Source of the DNA: Streptomyces sp. NBC_01210
Lineage (GTDB): Bacteria > Actinomycetota > Actinomycetes > Streptomycetales > Streptomycetaceae
Length of the DNA stretch: 64,000 nucleotides
Reading direction: 5' to 3'
NCBI RefSeq assembly: GCF_036010325.1
Contig: NZ_CP108549.1
Location: forward strand, 2,728,001-2,792,000
Shown: positions 35,257-44,763 of the stretch, in pieces
How the letters are laid out: the number at the start of each line of letters is the position of its first letter
Position numbering within the stretch: the first letter of the stretch is position 1
Notes under the pieces: generated by a model
What the model was told of the DNA's origin: nothing
Seen by the model: only the letters and a program-made list of their open reading frames with translations
Database searches by the model: none
Program-made: the position numbers and the translations under genes

Positions 35257-36585
35257 ATGAGACAGAGGGTCGTTCGCGTGACCCTGGTGGCCGGGCTGAT
35301 CGTCCTGGCGCTGCTGCTCCTGCTGAGCATGTGCGGTGGGGGTGATGGTGAGGGCGCAGGCAAGGCCGCCGACAACAAGACCGGCAAGCCGGTGCGGCAC
35401 AGCGCCGGCCCCCTGACCCGGCTCAGCGTCCCGTCCGCGTACGACACCCGGCAGGGCTGGGAGATCTCCAACGTCTCTCCGGAGTACGCCATCGCGCAGG
35501 ACAGCGGCCGTATCGGCTATCTGGAGCGAGTCGATGAGTCCCGGTTCCGGCTGCGCACGCTCGACTCCGCGACCGGCAGGCCCGGGTGGACCGGTCAGCC
35601 CTGGCATCCGCCGGCCTCCGCCGACCAGTTCCCCGGGCTGCTCTCTGTCGCCAAGGACGGCCGCGAGTACTTCGTGACCTGGTCCTTCGGTACGGCGGGC
35701 GAGGACGCGCTGAACACGGCCGGCACCTTTGTCGCGCTCGATGTGTACGACGTCGCGGACGGCGGCCGGCAGCGGGTCGAGGTCCCGTGGCCCACCGCGC
35801 CGACCGTCTCGGGCACCGGCCCCGGCATTCTCATCTCCGACGGCGGCACCAGGAGCGCGGTCGTCGACCCGGTCTCCGGCGAGGTGACCCGAGTCCCGCA
35901 GAACGCGCTCGGCTACCCCAAGGGCTGTACCGGCTGCCGTCGGCTGACCGCGGTACGCGGGGTGACCGCGAAAGGGCTGCTGCTGAGCGGGGACCCCGGT
36001 TTCTGGGTCCGCGGCGGCTGGTCCAGCCGGAACGTGGCTCCGGCCCGCACCGATCCCGCCTCCGGAGTGCCGACCTCGGTGGCCCCCGGGTACGTACTGG
36101 CCAAGTGGCAGCCGACGAAGGGCAGCAAGGACGCGGGCACGTACGACATCTGGGCGGTGCACGAGGTGACGACCGGGAAGCCGCTGGTCCAGGTGCGGTG
36201 TCACAAGCCGGCGATCGAGCCGGGCGAGTATCCGCAGGCGATGCTCTCGCCGGAGGGCGGCTATCTCGTCGCCGGGAATCTCGCGTTCGACCTGGAGCAG
36301 CGCAAGGCGTACTGCTTCGAGGAGTCGGACGGTTCCAAGCCGCTGACGCTGACCACCGTGACCGACTCGGGCACGGCGTACGGCGCGACGAGCGCGCGCA
36401 GCCCGGCGGACGCGCTGGCCGGCGGCGGTGCGCCGATCGAGCTGGACCTGGCCACCGCGGTGCCCCAGGCGCTGTCGCCCAATGTCCGGCTGCCTGGTGC
36501 GGAGACCGCGGGAGTCGGAGTCTTCAGCTGGACGGACACGAAGGACCGGCTGCATCTGATCGGGTACCCGCGCCGCGAGGGCTGA
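35257..36585 (+). CDS. Membrane-anchored beta-propeller-like hypothetical protein
   Basis: The 442-residue protein has one hydrophobic N-terminal segment (VTLVAGLIVLALLLLLSMC) followed by a Gly-rich linker. The Cys could be lipidated, but Met at -1 is unusual for a lipobox, so a plain membrane anchor is equally possible. The extracellular part has repeated blade-like segments with PQQ-propeller character (RLRTLDSATGRPGWTG, ATGV-type turns). The function is unknown. GGGGGG precedes the ATG at 35257. Confidence 0.8.
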   Translation: MRQRVVRVTLVAGLIVLALLLLLSMCGGGDGEGAGKAADNKTGKPVRHSAGPLTRLSVPSAYDTRQGWEISNVSPEYAIAQDSGRIGYLERVDESRFRLRTLDSATGRPGWTGQPWHPPASADQFPGLLSVAKDGREYFVTWSFGTAGEDALNTAGTFVALDVYDVADGGRQRVEVPWPTAPTVSGTGPGILISDGGTRSAVVDPVSGEVTRVPQNALGYPKGCTGCRRLTAVRGVTAKGLLLSGDPGFWVRGGWSSRNVAPARTDPASGVPTSVAPGYVLAKWQPTKGSKDAGTYDIWAVHEVTTGKPLVQVRCHKPAIEPGEYPQAMLSPEGGYLVAGNLAFDLEQRKAYCFEESDGSKPLTLTTVTDSGTAYGATSARSPADALAGGGAPIELDLATAVPQALSPNVRLPGAETAGVGVFSWTDTKDRLHLIGYPRREG

Positions 36586-36630
36586 CCCCGGGCTGCGCGG
36601 GCCGGGCCCGGCTGCCAGGTCTCGCCCGCG

Positions 36631-36714
36631 TCGGACTGCCCCGGTCGGACTGCCCCGGTCGGACTGCCCCGGTCGGACTGCCCCGGTCGGACGGCCTCGG
36701 TCAGACGGCCTCGG
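36631..36714. repeat. 14-bp tandem repeat, six copies, at a convergent 3' junction
   Basis: Four perfect copies of TCGGACTGCCCCGG (36631-36686) are followed by two variants, TCGGACGGCCTCGG and TCAGACGGCCTCGG (36687-36714). The last copy contains the stop codon of the minus-strand Bcr/CflA gene. Confidence 0.93.
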
Positions 36715-38053
36715 CGCGCCGCTGCCACGGCCGGCACAGGACCAGGAAGCAGCCCAGCGCGGCCAGTGCGGAAGCCAGTTGGACCACGGCCATCGGAACC
36801 GCCGTCGCCTCGCCCGCGATCCCGACGAGCGGGGACGCGACGGCGCCGATGAGGAAGGACGCCGTGCCGATCAGCGCGGACGCGGAGCCCGCGGCATGCG
36901 GGGTACGCATCAGGGCCAGGGCGTTGGTGTTGGGCATCGCCAGACCCATCGCCGACATCAGCACAAAGAGACCGGACGCGACCGGGAACAGGCCCACCTT
37001 GCCGAAGACTCCCGATGTCATCAGCAGCAGCGCGGTCGCGGCCAGTGTGATCACGGCCAGGCCGAAGCCGAGCGCCTTGTCCAGGCTGATCCGGCCCACC
37101 AGCACCTTGCCGTTGATCTGGCCGACGATGATCAGACCGACGGAGTTGACGCCGAAGAGCAGGCTGAAGGTCTGCGGGGATGCGCCGTAGATCTCCTGCA
37201 CCACGAACGGCGAGGCGGAGATGTACGCGAAGAGCGCGGCGAAGGCGAGGCCGCCGGTGAGCATGTATCCGGTGAAGACCCGGTCGGCGAGCAGCCCGCG
37301 CATGGTGCGCAGGGCCTGGCCGACGCCGCCGCTGTGGCGCTTCTCCTGCGGGAGGGTCTCGTGCAGCCACTTCACCGCGAGGAGGGTGAGCAGAATGCCG
37401 ATGGCGGTGAGGACGACGAAGACGCCGCGCCAGTCGGTGATCCGCAGCACCTGGCCGCCGATCAGCGGCGCGATGATCGGCGCGACGCCGGAGATCAGCA
37501 TCAGGGTGGAGAAGAACCGGGCCATCTCCACGCCGTCGTAGAGATCGCGCACCACGGCCCGCGCGATGACGATGCCGGCCGCGCCCGCCAGTCCCTGCAG
37601 CAGCCGGAAACCGGTCAGCAGCTCGACGGTCGGCGCCAGTGCGCAGATCGCGGTGGCCACGACGTACACGATCATCCCGATGAGCAGCGGGCGGCGGCGC
37701 CCCCACCTGTCGCTCATCGGGCCGACCACGAGCTGGCCGAGCGCCATGCCCGCGAGACAGGCGGTGAGCGTGAGCTGGACGGTCGCGGCGGGCGCGCGCA
37801 GCGATTCGGTGACGGCGGGCAGTGCCGGGAGGTACATGTCCATGGAGAGCGGCGGCAGCGCCGTGAGGCCGCCGAGGACGAGGGTGACCAGAAGGCCGAC
37901 GCGGCGGGCCGCGGCGACGGGAGCAGCTACGGGTACGGGTGCCACCTGTGCGGGTGCTGCCTGCGCGGGTGCCGCCTGCGCGGGTGCCGCCTGCGCGGGT
38001 GCCGGGTCGGCGGAGGGTATGTGTCCTGGTGTGCTCTGGCCGCTCTCCGGCAT
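36701..38053 (-). CDS. Bcr/CflA family MFS drug efflux transporter
   Basis: The 450-residue transporter has 12 helices with the Bcr/CflA hallmarks LPPLSMDMYLPALPAV, MALGQLVVGPMSDRWGRRRPLL and RAVVRDLYDGVEMARFFS. Family members export bicyclomycin, chloramphenicol, sulphonamides or dipeptides. The ATG at 38053 is supported by AGGAG 8 nt upstream. The cytoplasmic N-terminus holds about four repeats of Ala-Gln-Ala-Ala-Pro from a 15-bp DNA repeat, and the stop codon lies in a 14-bp tandem repeat, so both ends of this gene carry minisatellites. Confidence 0.93.
   Translation of the reverse strand: MPESGQSTPGHIPSADPAPAQAAPAQAAPAQAAPAQVAPVPVAAPVAAARRVGLLVTLVLGGLTALPPLSMDMYLPALPAVTESLRAPAATVQLTLTACLAGMALGQLVVGPMSDRWGRRRPLLIGMIVYVVATAICALAPTVELLTGFRLLQGLAGAAGIVIARAVVRDLYDGVEMARFFSTLMLISGVAPIIAPLIGGQVLRITDWRGVFVVLTAIGILLTLLAVKWLHETLPQEKRHSGGVGQALRTMRGLLADRVFTGYMLTGGLAFAALFAYISASPFVVQEIYGASPQTFSLLFGVNSVGLIIVGQINGKVLVGRISLDKALGFGLAVITLAATALLLMTSGVFGKVGLFPVASGLFVLMSAMGLAMPNTNALALMRTPHAAGSASALIGTASFLIGAVASPLVGIAGEATAVPMAVVQLASALAALGCFLVLCRPWQRRAEAV
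37948..38005. repeat. 15-bp tandem repeat in the Bcr/CflA N-terminal coding region
   Basis: Units of GCGCGGGTGCCGCCT, one variant followed by two perfect copies and a partial, run from 37948 to about 38005. They stay in frame and encode the Ala/Pro/Gln-rich cytoplasmic head of the transporter. Confidence 0.9.
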
Positions 38054-38252
38054 CAACAGCTCCTGTTCCTGGTGTCCGCATCCATGCTCTCAGCTCGTCG
38101 GGAGTGGTCGAGACCCTTTTTCTCGAGGGCGGGTCCGGGACGAGCGAGATCGCGGTGGGGTGCGCCGGCGGCCGTGCCGTGATGCGGACGCCGACGCGGT
38201 ACGGGACCGCGTCGGCGTCCGCTTCCCGGGCGAGGCCGGCGGCGGGAGCCGG

Positions 38253-38286
38253 ACCGACGGCGCGAGCTGAACCGACGGCGCGAGCT
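38253..38286. repeat. 16-bp direct repeat at the phoD stop codon
   Basis: ACCGACGGCGCGAGCT occurs at 38253-38268 and 38271-38286. The second copy runs into the stop codon of the minus-strand phoD gene. Confidence 0.85.
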
Positions 38287-39907
38287 ACACCGGCTTGAGG
38301 CCGGGGTCGCCGGCCTCGGTCACAAAGGACGCCGCCGTGGTGACGGGCGCGCCCGGTGTGGTGACGGCGCTGACGGTCCGGAAGTCGGCGCGCGCCTGCT
38401 GCTCGCCGAGGGTGACGGTCACATAGCCGCGGCGGCCGTTGTAGAACTTCATGTGCGGGTTGGCCTGGGTGAGTTTGTCCCAGTTGGCGGGCTTCTCGGC
38501 ACCGTCCTTTCCGCTGCTGATGGAGGTGGCGACGATCTCGGTGCCGACGGTGCGGGACGCGGGGTCGTTGAAGTCCTTCTTCAGGTCGAGGCCGTATCCG
38601 ACGTGCACATCGCCGGTGAGAACCATCAGGTTCTCGATACCGGCCGCCTGCGCACCGGCCAGGACTCGGTCGCGGGAGGCCGGATAGCCGTCCCAGGAGT
38701 CCATGCTCAACTTGAAGGTGCCGGTGGGGACATCGCGCCGCTGCGCGAAGGTGACCTGCTGCGGCACGACGTTCCAGCGAGCGTCTGAGGCCTTCCACCC
38801 GTCGAGCAGCCAGCGCTCCTGCTCGGCGCCGGTGAGGGTGCGCGCCGGGTCCTCGGACTCCGGTCCCGGGATCTGCCAGCCGTCGCCGTACGCCTGGTCG
38901 GAGCGGTACTGACGGGTGTCGAGGATGTCGAACTGCGCGAGCTGCCCGAAGTACAGCCGTCGGTAGAGCTGCATATCGGGTCCTGCGGGCTGCTGCGGCT
39001 TGCGCAGCGGCTGGTTCTCCCAGTACGCGCGGTAGGCGGCGGCCCTGCGCAGCAGGAACTCCTCCGGCGGGACGTCGTTCTCCGGGGTCTCGTCCGCGTA
39101 GTTGTTCTCGGTCTCGTGGTCGTCCCAGGTGACGATGAAGGGGTGCGCGGCGTGCGCGGCCTTCAGATCGGGGTCGGACTTGTAGAGGCCGTAGCGCAGC
39201 CGGTAGTCCTCGAGCGTGACGGTCTCACGGTTGTAGTGGGCGGGGACGCGGCGGTCCGGGTACTTCCGGGCGCCGCCGACCGCGTCCACGGCGTATTCGT
39301 AGAGGTAGTCGCCGAGGTGGAAGACGGCGTCGAGCTCCTCCTCGGCGAGGTGCCTGTACGCGGTGAAGTAGCCGTCGTGGTACGCCTGGCAGGAGACGGC
39401 GGCGAGCTTCAGCTCACTGATCCGCGCGGACCGGGCGGGCGCGGTCCTGGTCCGTCCGGTCGGACTGATCCAGTTCCCGGCGCGGAAGCGGTAGTAGTAG
39501 GGCCGGGCGTTGTCGAGGCCGAGGACGTCGACGTGGACGCTGTGGTGGAACTCCGGGTGGGCGGTGACGGATCCGCGTCGCGCGATACGGGTGAAGCGGG
39601 AGTCGTGGGCGAGCTCCCAGCGCAGCGACACCTTGGCGCGCGGCAGTCCGCTGTCGGGCTCGTAAGGGCGCGTCGCGAGGCGCGTCCACAGCAGTACGGA
39701 ACCGGGCTTCGGGTCTCCGGAGCCGACGCCGAGGGTGAAGGGATCCTCGGTGATCTTCTTGGCGTCGAGTTCGGCGGCGTGGGCGGTACCGGGCAGATTG
39801 ACGGCGAAGGCGAGCGCGGCTGCGGCGCCGGTGACGGTGAGGAACCTGCGGCGGCCGATGTGCTGGGCGGCGGCCCGGAGCTCGGGTGCGTGCGATGTGG
39901 TTCTCAT
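38285..39907 (-). CDS. phoD: Alkaline phosphatase D / phosphodiesterase (PhoD), Tat-exported
   Basis: The 540-residue secreted enzyme begins with a twin-arginine signal GRRRFLTVTGAAAALAFAVN and a likely cut after AHA. Metal-site motifs of the PhoD/calcineurin-like fold are present: HLGDYLYEY, TWDDHETENNYA and LTGDVHVGYGLDL, and an N-terminal WTRLATRPY domain precedes them. It hydrolyses phosphomonoesters or diesters such as teichoic acid outside the cell. In Streptomyces such genes are usually PhoP-regulated; I did not find a convincing PHO box. GGGGAGGGG lies just before the ATG at 39907. Confidence 0.95.
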   Translation of the reverse strand: MRTTSHAPELRAAAQHIGRRRFLTVTGAAAALAFAVNLPGTAHAAELDAKKITEDPFTLGVGSGDPKPGSVLLWTRLATRPYEPDSGLPRAKVSLRWELAHDSRFTRIARRGSVTAHPEFHHSVHVDVLGLDNARPYYYRFRAGNWISPTGRTRTAPARSARISELKLAAVSCQAYHDGYFTAYRHLAEEELDAVFHLGDYLYEYAVDAVGGARKYPDRRVPAHYNRETVTLEDYRLRYGLYKSDPDLKAAHAAHPFIVTWDDHETENNYADETPENDVPPEEFLLRRAAAYRAYWENQPLRKPQQPAGPDMQLYRRLYFGQLAQFDILDTRQYRSDQAYGDGWQIPGPESEDPARTLTGAEQERWLLDGWKASDARWNVVPQQVTFAQRRDVPTGTFKLSMDSWDGYPASRDRVLAGAQAAGIENLMVLTGDVHVGYGLDLKKDFNDPASRTVGTEIVATSISSGKDGAEKPANWDKLTQANPHMKFYNGRRGYVTVTLGEQQARADFRTVSAVTTPGAPVTTAASFVTEAGDPGLKPV

Positions 39908-40040
39908 GTGCCCCTCCCCTGACGGCTGTTGTCCTTCCGCATTGGAGTAGGGGCCGACGACTCTGCGTTGTCGAGTACACAACATCCGTATGTCGGTCGG
40001 ATGAGTTCCACGTACAGATGGGCGACTACGCTGCGCGTCC

Positions 40041-40790
40041 ATGAACGCTGTATCGAGGATTGCGGTGGTGACGGGAGCGGGTTCGGGCATCGGCCGGAGC
40101 GTGGCGCTGACGCTGGCGGGTGCGGGCTGGTCGGTGGTCCTGGCGGGTCGGCGGGCCGAGGCCTTGGCGGAAACGGCGTCTCTGGCGGGCGGGGATGTGC
40201 GGTGCTTCCCCACTGATGTGACGTCACCGGCCGATGTCACCACGCTGTTCGCCGCGGTACGGGAACACCACGGCCGACTTGACCTGCTGTTCAACAACGC
40301 AGGCACGTCCGGCCCCCGCGTCAGCTTCGAGGACCTGACGTACGAGGCCTGGCGCACGGTGGTGGACGTGAACCTGACGGGCGCGTTCCTGTGCGCCCAG
40401 GCGGCGTTCCGGGCGATGAAGGAGCAGTCGCCGCAGGGCGGCCGGATCATCAACAACGGCTCGATCTCGGCACATGTGCCGCGCCCGAACTCGGCGCCGT
40501 ACACCTCGACGAAGCACGCGATGACGGGCCTGACGAAGTCGCTGTCGCTCGACGGGAGGGCGTACTCGATCGCGTGCGGCCAGATCGACATCGGCAACGC
40601 GGCGACCGAGATGACGGAGCGGATGCAGGCGGGGATCCTGCAGGCCAACGGGGACGTGATGGTGGAGCCGGTGATGGACGCGGCGGATGTGGCGCGGACG
40701 GTGCTCCATATGGCGGAGCTGCCCCTGGCGGCGAATGTGCAGTTCGCGACGGTGATGGCGACGGCCATGCCGTACATCGGCCGGGGCTGA
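40041..40790 (+). CDS. SDR family oxidoreductase
   Basis: The 249-residue classical short-chain dehydrogenase has [17 protein letters not shown] at residues 11-27, NNAG near residue 93, and catalytic Ser plus YTSTKHA (Tyr-x3-Lys). The substrate is unknown. It is divergent from phoD and followed 43 bp later by a PhzF gene on the same strand, so the two may be co-transcribed. Confidence 0.92.
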   Translation: MNAVSRIAVVTGAGSGIGRSVALTLAGAGWSVVLAGRRAEALAETASLAGGDVRCFPTDVTSPADVTTLFAAVREHHGRLDLLFNNAGTSGPRVSFEDLTYEAWRTVVDVNLTGAFLCAQAAFRAMKEQSPQGGRIINNGSISAHVPRPNSAPYTSTKHAMTGLTKSLSLDGRAYSIACGQIDIGNAATEMTERMQAGILQANGDVMVEPVMDAADVARTVLHMAELPLAANVQFATVMATAMPYIGRG

Positions 40791-40833
40791 ACTCCCTTTC
40801 TGTAAGGCGCGACCATCCCGTAGGGTTTCGGCC

Positions 40834-41706
40834 ATGATCACGACTGCCGACGTGCTGCGCTACACCGCCTTCTCGACCGACCCCGAAGGGGGCAACCCCG
40901 CGGGGGTCGTCCTGGACGCGTCCGGGCTCGACGACGCGGCGATGCTCGCCGTCGCGGCCGAGGTCGGCTACAGCGAGTCCGCGTTCCTGACGGCACCGCC
41001 CGAGGGCTTCGGCGTCTCCGGGCAGGCCTTCACCGTCCGGTACTTCAGCCCGAAGGCCGAGGTCCCGTTCTGTGGTCACGCCACGGTCGCGACGGCCGTC
41101 GCGCTGGCGGAGCGCACCGGCCCCGGCGACTTCGTCTTCGTCACCCGCGTCGGCCCCGTGCCGGTGACGGTCGAGTCCGTGGACGGCGTGCTGCGCGCCA
41201 CGCTCACCAGCGTCGAGCCGCACGTCGAGGAGGCGGCCGCCGATGATGTGCGCGAAGCACTCGCCGCTCTCGACTGGGCCGCCGAGGACCTGGATCCGGC
41301 GCTGCCGCCGCGCATCGCCTTTGCGGGCGCGCGCCATCTGGTCCTGGCGGCCGCGACCCGCGCCCGGCTCGCGGATCTTCAGTACGACTTCGCACGCCTC
41401 GAAGCGCTGATGCGCCGCCTCGACCTGACGACGGTCCAGTTGGCGTGGCGCGAGTCCGCCTCGGTGTTCCATGTCCGGGACCCGTTCCCGGTGGGCGGTG
41501 TGGTCGAGGATCCGGCGACGGGCGCGGCGGCGGCGGCGTTCGGTGCGTACGCGCGCGAACTCGGCCTCGTACCGGGCGAGTCGGAACTCACCCTGCACCA
41601 GGGCGTGGACATGGGCCGTCCCGGAGTGCTCACGGTGACGCTCGGCGAAGGCGATCCGCGGGTGCGGGTGAGCGGCTCAGGGGCCCGCATTCCCGACGCC
41701 GGCTGA
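40834..41706 (+). CDS. PhzF family phenazine biosynthesis-like isomerase
   Basis: The 290-residue, full-length PhzF homologue has LRYTAFSTDPEGGNPAGVVLD, EVGYSESAFL with the catalytic Glu, RYFSPKAEVPFCGHATVAT and VEDPATGAAAAAFGAY. No phenazine genes are nearby, so it is probably a housekeeping epimerase or isomerase. The start ATG at 40834 lies 43 bp after the SDR gene. A 13-bp tandem repeat starts two bases after its stop codon. Confidence 0.92.
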   Translation: MITTADVLRYTAFSTDPEGGNPAGVVLDASGLDDAAMLAVAAEVGYSESAFLTAPPEGFGVSGQAFTVRYFSPKAEVPFCGHATVATAVALAERTGPGDFVFVTRVGPVPVTVESVDGVLRATLTSVEPHVEEAAADDVREALAALDWAAEDLDPALPPRIAFAGARHLVLAAATRARLADLQYDFARLEALMRRLDLTTVQLAWRESASVFHVRDPFPVGGVVEDPATGAAAAAFGAYARELGLVPGESELTLHQGVDMGRPGVLTVTLGEGDPRVRVSGSGARIPDAG

Positions 41707-41707
41707 G

Positions 41708-41772
41708 GTTCGCCACCGAGGTCTGCTACCGAGGTCCGCCACCGAGATTCGCCACCGAAGTCCGCCGCTGAG
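41708..41772. repeat. 13-bp tandem repeat, five copies, after the PhzF stop codon
   Basis: Units of the type GTCCGCCACCGAG fill 41708-41720, 41721-41733, 41734-41746, 41747-41759 and 41760-41772, each within a few mismatches of the others. They lie between two convergent gene 3' ends. Confidence 0.92.
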
Positions 41773-41807
41773 CCCGTCGCGGAGGTCCTGTCACCGAGGC
41801 CGGCCGG

Positions 41808-42131
41808 TCATGCCTGCCCGGTCTCGAAGCGGCCGACCTTCCCGCCCTCCACCTTGAACTTCCAGGAGGTCCGCATCTCGCCCCAGGTGTCGTTGCGGTA
41901 GCGGGCGACCAGGGACAGCCCGTCGGCGGACTGCGAATCGACCTCCATATGCCCGCGCGAGGAGAAGATCTCACGCTCGGTCCAGTCGTCGAGGTCGCGG
42001 TCGCTGCCGTCGTCGGACATGGTCGCGCCCGGCGCGAGGGCGGCCTGGAAGCGTTCGCGGTCACCGGCGTTGAGGGCGCCGACGAAGGCGCGGACGGCGG
42101 GTTCGTTGAGCTTGTCCACGGAAATGGTCAC
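41808..42131 (-). CDS. NTF2-like/SnoaL-like small protein
   Basis: The 107-residue protein has the alpha+beta cone pattern of the nuclear transport factor 2 fold: AVRAFVGALNAGDRERFQAAL, a middle DWTEREIF segment, and paired strands SLVARYRNDTWGEMRTSWKFKVEGGKV. The function is unknown. The GTG at 42131 is fixed by AAGGAG 5 nt upstream. Confidence 0.8.
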   Translation of the reverse strand: MTISVDKLNEPAVRAFVGALNAGDRERFQAALAPGATMSDDGSDRDLDDWTEREIFSSRGHMEVDSQSADGLSLVARYRNDTWGEMRTSWKFKVEGGKVGRFETGQA

Positions 42132-42293
42132 GGTGTCTCCTTCGCTACGAGGACTGGGCGGAGCCACCTCCATCCCTACACCTCCGGCCCCCGCCTCACC
42201 CTTTGGCGTCGGCCACCTGCGCGAGCCGTCCCCCGTCGGCTGCGCCCCGTCGACTGCGCCCCGCGAGCACCCCGTACATGGCAGGCTGCGCGC

Positions 42294-42629
42294 ATGAATC
42301 ACACCCTGGACCCCATCTGGGACACGGTCGGCCGGCTGCACGACTGGCTCGACGCGGAGAGCGATCTGCCGCCGCAACAGGAGACGCTGCTACGGATGTT
42401 GAAGATCTCGGAGGAGGTCGGCGAGGTCGCCCAGGCGATCATCGGCGCGACGGGCCAGAACCCGCGCAAGGGGACGACGCACAGCTGGCAGGACGTGGAG
42501 TCGGAGCTCTGCGACGTGATCATCACGGCGATGGTGGCGTTGCGTACGCTCACGCCGGAGGCGCCGGAGGTCTTCGGCGCGCATCTTCGCGGTATCGCGG
42601 TGCGTTCGCTGGAGCGGTCACCGGACTGA
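42294..42629 (+). CDS. MazG-like nucleotide pyrophosphohydrolase family protein
   Basis: The 111-residue all-helical protein has the metal-binding motif of MazG-like enzymes: KISEEVGEVAQAI (ExxE) and ESELCDVIITAM (ExxD). It probably hydrolyses a nucleoside triphosphate or related compound as a house-cleaning enzyme. The ATG at 42294 (MNHTLDPIWD) is the first reasonable start; the upstream region is low complexity. Confidence 0.88.
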   Translation: MNHTLDPIWDTVGRLHDWLDAESDLPPQQETLLRMLKISEEVGEVAQAIIGATGQNPRKGTTHSWQDVESELCDVIITAMVALRTLTPEAPEVFGAHLRGIAVRSLERSPD

Positions 42630-42754
42630 TCCGCCCCCATCCGCCGCCGCGTGTCGGCCCTGACACTTTTCACTGGTTTTCGGCGCTTTCGATATCGCCG
42701 TGGACCGGCAGCGGCAAAGGTGGTTGCCGGAGTTCAACCCGTCAGGACAGTGGC

Positions 42755-44686
42755 GTGGCCGAAGAAGGGACCGAGTTGACCGCCGAAACCCCTGAGACCA
42801 CCGAAGCCGCCGAGAACCCCAGTGAGGAGCTGCGGTACCGCTCCGCCACGCTGGCTGCCTTCGAGCAGCAGCCGGTCACCACGAAGGCGATGGCCAAGCG
42901 GCTGCCCCAGCTCGTACGCAAGGCACTGGCCCTCGCCTGGCGCGTCGACCGGCGCGCGGTCGTCACCCTCCTGGTCTGCCAGGCCCTTTCAGGGTTCATG
43001 GAGGCGTTCGGGCTGCTCGCGACGACGAGCACGATCACGGCTCTGATCGCCGGCGGCAATATGGGCGACAATCTTCTGGACGCCCTCCCTTCGATCGGCG
43101 TACTGGCCGGAGCAGCCGGCCTGCGGGCCCTGCTGGGTATCGCCGTCAACAACATCTCCAGCCGCCTGTCCCCCAGGATTTCCCGGGAGGCCGAGCTGCA
43201 GATGCTGAGCGCGGCGGTCAACGCGGAGCTGGCGGCGTACGACCATCCCGGCTTCAACGACAAGCGTGAGGCGGCCGACCGTGGCGCCGAGGTCGCCCAG
43301 GATCTCCTGACCGAGTCCCAGGACGTCATGGCCTGTGTCGCCTCGCTCGTCGCGGCGGCCGGAGTGGTCACGGTCCTGCATCCGGTCCTGCTGCCACTGC
43401 TGATGCTCGCGGCGGTCCCGCAGGGAATCGCGAGCGTGAAGGGCGCCCGCGTCCACTACGAGACCTCACGCGCCATGGCCGCGGAGCGCCGGACCCTGAA
43501 CCTGCTGCGCTGGTTCGTGGTCGACAAGGACACCGCCGACCAGCTTCGCTCGTGCACCATGGCGGAGTTCCTCCTGAACCGCTACCGGGCCATCGGCAAC
43601 CGGGTCGACTCCGCGACCGACAAGGCCGTGCACCAGGGCGCGCGCTACGCGATCGTCGGCGCGACGGCCGGAGGGCTGGCGGCCGGGCTGGTGTGGGTGG
43701 CCCTCGCTCTTCTCCTGGCGTCGGGGCGGATGTCGGTCGCCTCGGCGGGCACGGCGGTCTTCGCCCTGCGTACGGTCGGCTCCTCGCTCCACGGCGTCGT
43801 CGGCTACGGCACCCGCCTCTTCCGGACCGGGCTCTATCTCGACGACTGGGCCGAGTTCATCGAGGAGGCAGGCGGCCACCGTCTGAATCGTGGCACTCTC
43901 TCCCCGCCGCCCCCGCAGACCGTCAAGGCCGAGGCTCTCACCTACCGCTACCCGGGCGCGGACCGCCCGGCGCTGGAGAAGGTCAGTCTCGAGGTCCGCC
44001 GGGGCGAAGTCCTGGCTCTGGTGGGCGAGAACGGCTCCGGCAAGACCACTCTCAGCAAGCTCCTGACCGGCCTGTACCTTCCGACCGACGGCACCGTGAC
44101 CTGGGACGGGACGGACGTCGCCGACTTCGATCCGCACGCTCTGTGGACGCAGACCGCGATCGTCCCGCAGGACTTCGCGCACTGGCCCATGTCCGCCAGG
44201 GACAACATCACGCTGGGCCAGCTCCACGACGGCGACGAGGCGGTTCTCCGCGCCGCTGCCCGCTCCGGGGCCGCCGAGGTGGTGGACGGTCTGCGCAGCG
44301 GTCTGGACACGCTGCTCGCACGGGAGTGGTTCGGCGGGGTGGAGCTGTCCGGCGGCCAGTGGCAGCGCATCGCCATCGCGCGCGCCTTCCATCGCCCGGC
44401 CGGGCTGCTCGTCATGGACGAACCCACCAGCGCACTCGACGCCCGCGCCGAGCACCGCATCTTCACCGGCCTCCGGGACATCGCCCGGGACCGCGCCGTC
44501 GTGCTCGTCACCCACCGCCTCGCCAATGTCGCCGTCGCGGACCAGATCGTCGTACTCGACCACGGCCGCGTCATCCAGCAGGGCACCTTCGGGGAACTGG
44601 TCGGATCCCCCGGGCTCTTCCAGGAACTGTGGGTCCTTCAGAACGACCGGGGCGTACCGGCACCACGCCGCGCGGAGCGGCCGTGA
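42755..44686 (+). CDS. ABC transporter, fused permease and ATP-binding protein
   Basis: The 643-residue half-exporter has an acidic leader (EEGTELTAETPETTEAAEN), a membrane domain of about six helices (residues 65-360), and a nucleotide-binding domain with LVGENGSGKTTLSKLL, the signature LSGGQWQRIAIARAF, LLVMDEPTSALD and the H-loop VTHR. It should act as a homodimer. Export of peptides or lipids is the usual family role; no precursor peptide gene of a known type is adjacent. The GTG at 42755 is the likely start (AGGACAG upstream). Confidence 0.92.
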   Translation: MAEEGTELTAETPETTEAAENPSEELRYRSATLAAFEQQPVTTKAMAKRLPQLVRKALALAWRVDRRAVVTLLVCQALSGFMEAFGLLATTSTITALIAGGNMGDNLLDALPSIGVLAGAAGLRALLGIAVNNISSRLSPRISREAELQMLSAAVNAELAAYDHPGFNDKREAADRGAEVAQDLLTESQDVMACVASLVAAAGVVTVLHPVLLPLLMLAAVPQGIASVKGARVHYETSRAMAAERRTLNLLRWFVVDKDTADQLRSCTMAEFLLNRYRAIGNRVDSATDKAVHQGARYAIVGATAGGLAAGLVWVALALLLASGRMSVASAGTAVFALRTVGSSLHGVVGYGTRLFRTGLYLDDWAEFIEEAGGHRLNRGTLSPPPPQTVKAEALTYRYPGADRPALEKVSLEVRRGEVLALVGENGSGKTTLSKLLTGLYLPTDGTVTWDGTDVADFDPHALWTQTAIVPQDFAHWPMSARDNITLGQLHDGDEAVLRAAARSGAAEVVDGLRSGLDTLLAREWFGGVELSGGQWQRIAIARAFHRPAGLLVMDEPTSALDARAEHRIFTGLRDIARDRAVVLVTHRLANVAVADQIVVLDHGRVIQQGTFGELVGSPGLFQELWVLQNDRGVPAPRRAERP

Positions 44687-44763
44687 GCACCGTCGCCGGA
44701 TGCCGGGCCGACTCGTGGGAGTCGCCATCGGTGGAGGCCGCGGCGACCCATGCATCACTCTGA
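44683..44763 (+). CDS. Possible 26-residue ORF overlapping the ABC transporter stop codon
   Basis: A GTG at 44683 overlaps the ABC stop codon (GTGA) and opens a 26-codon frame ending at 44763, with one Cys and many Ser/Thr/Ala (CRADSWESPSVEAAATHASL). The coupling is of the kind used by real genes, but the frame is short and could be the eroded start of a former neighbour. No homology is claimed. Confidence 0.3.
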   Translation: MSTVAGCRADSWESPSVEAAATHASL

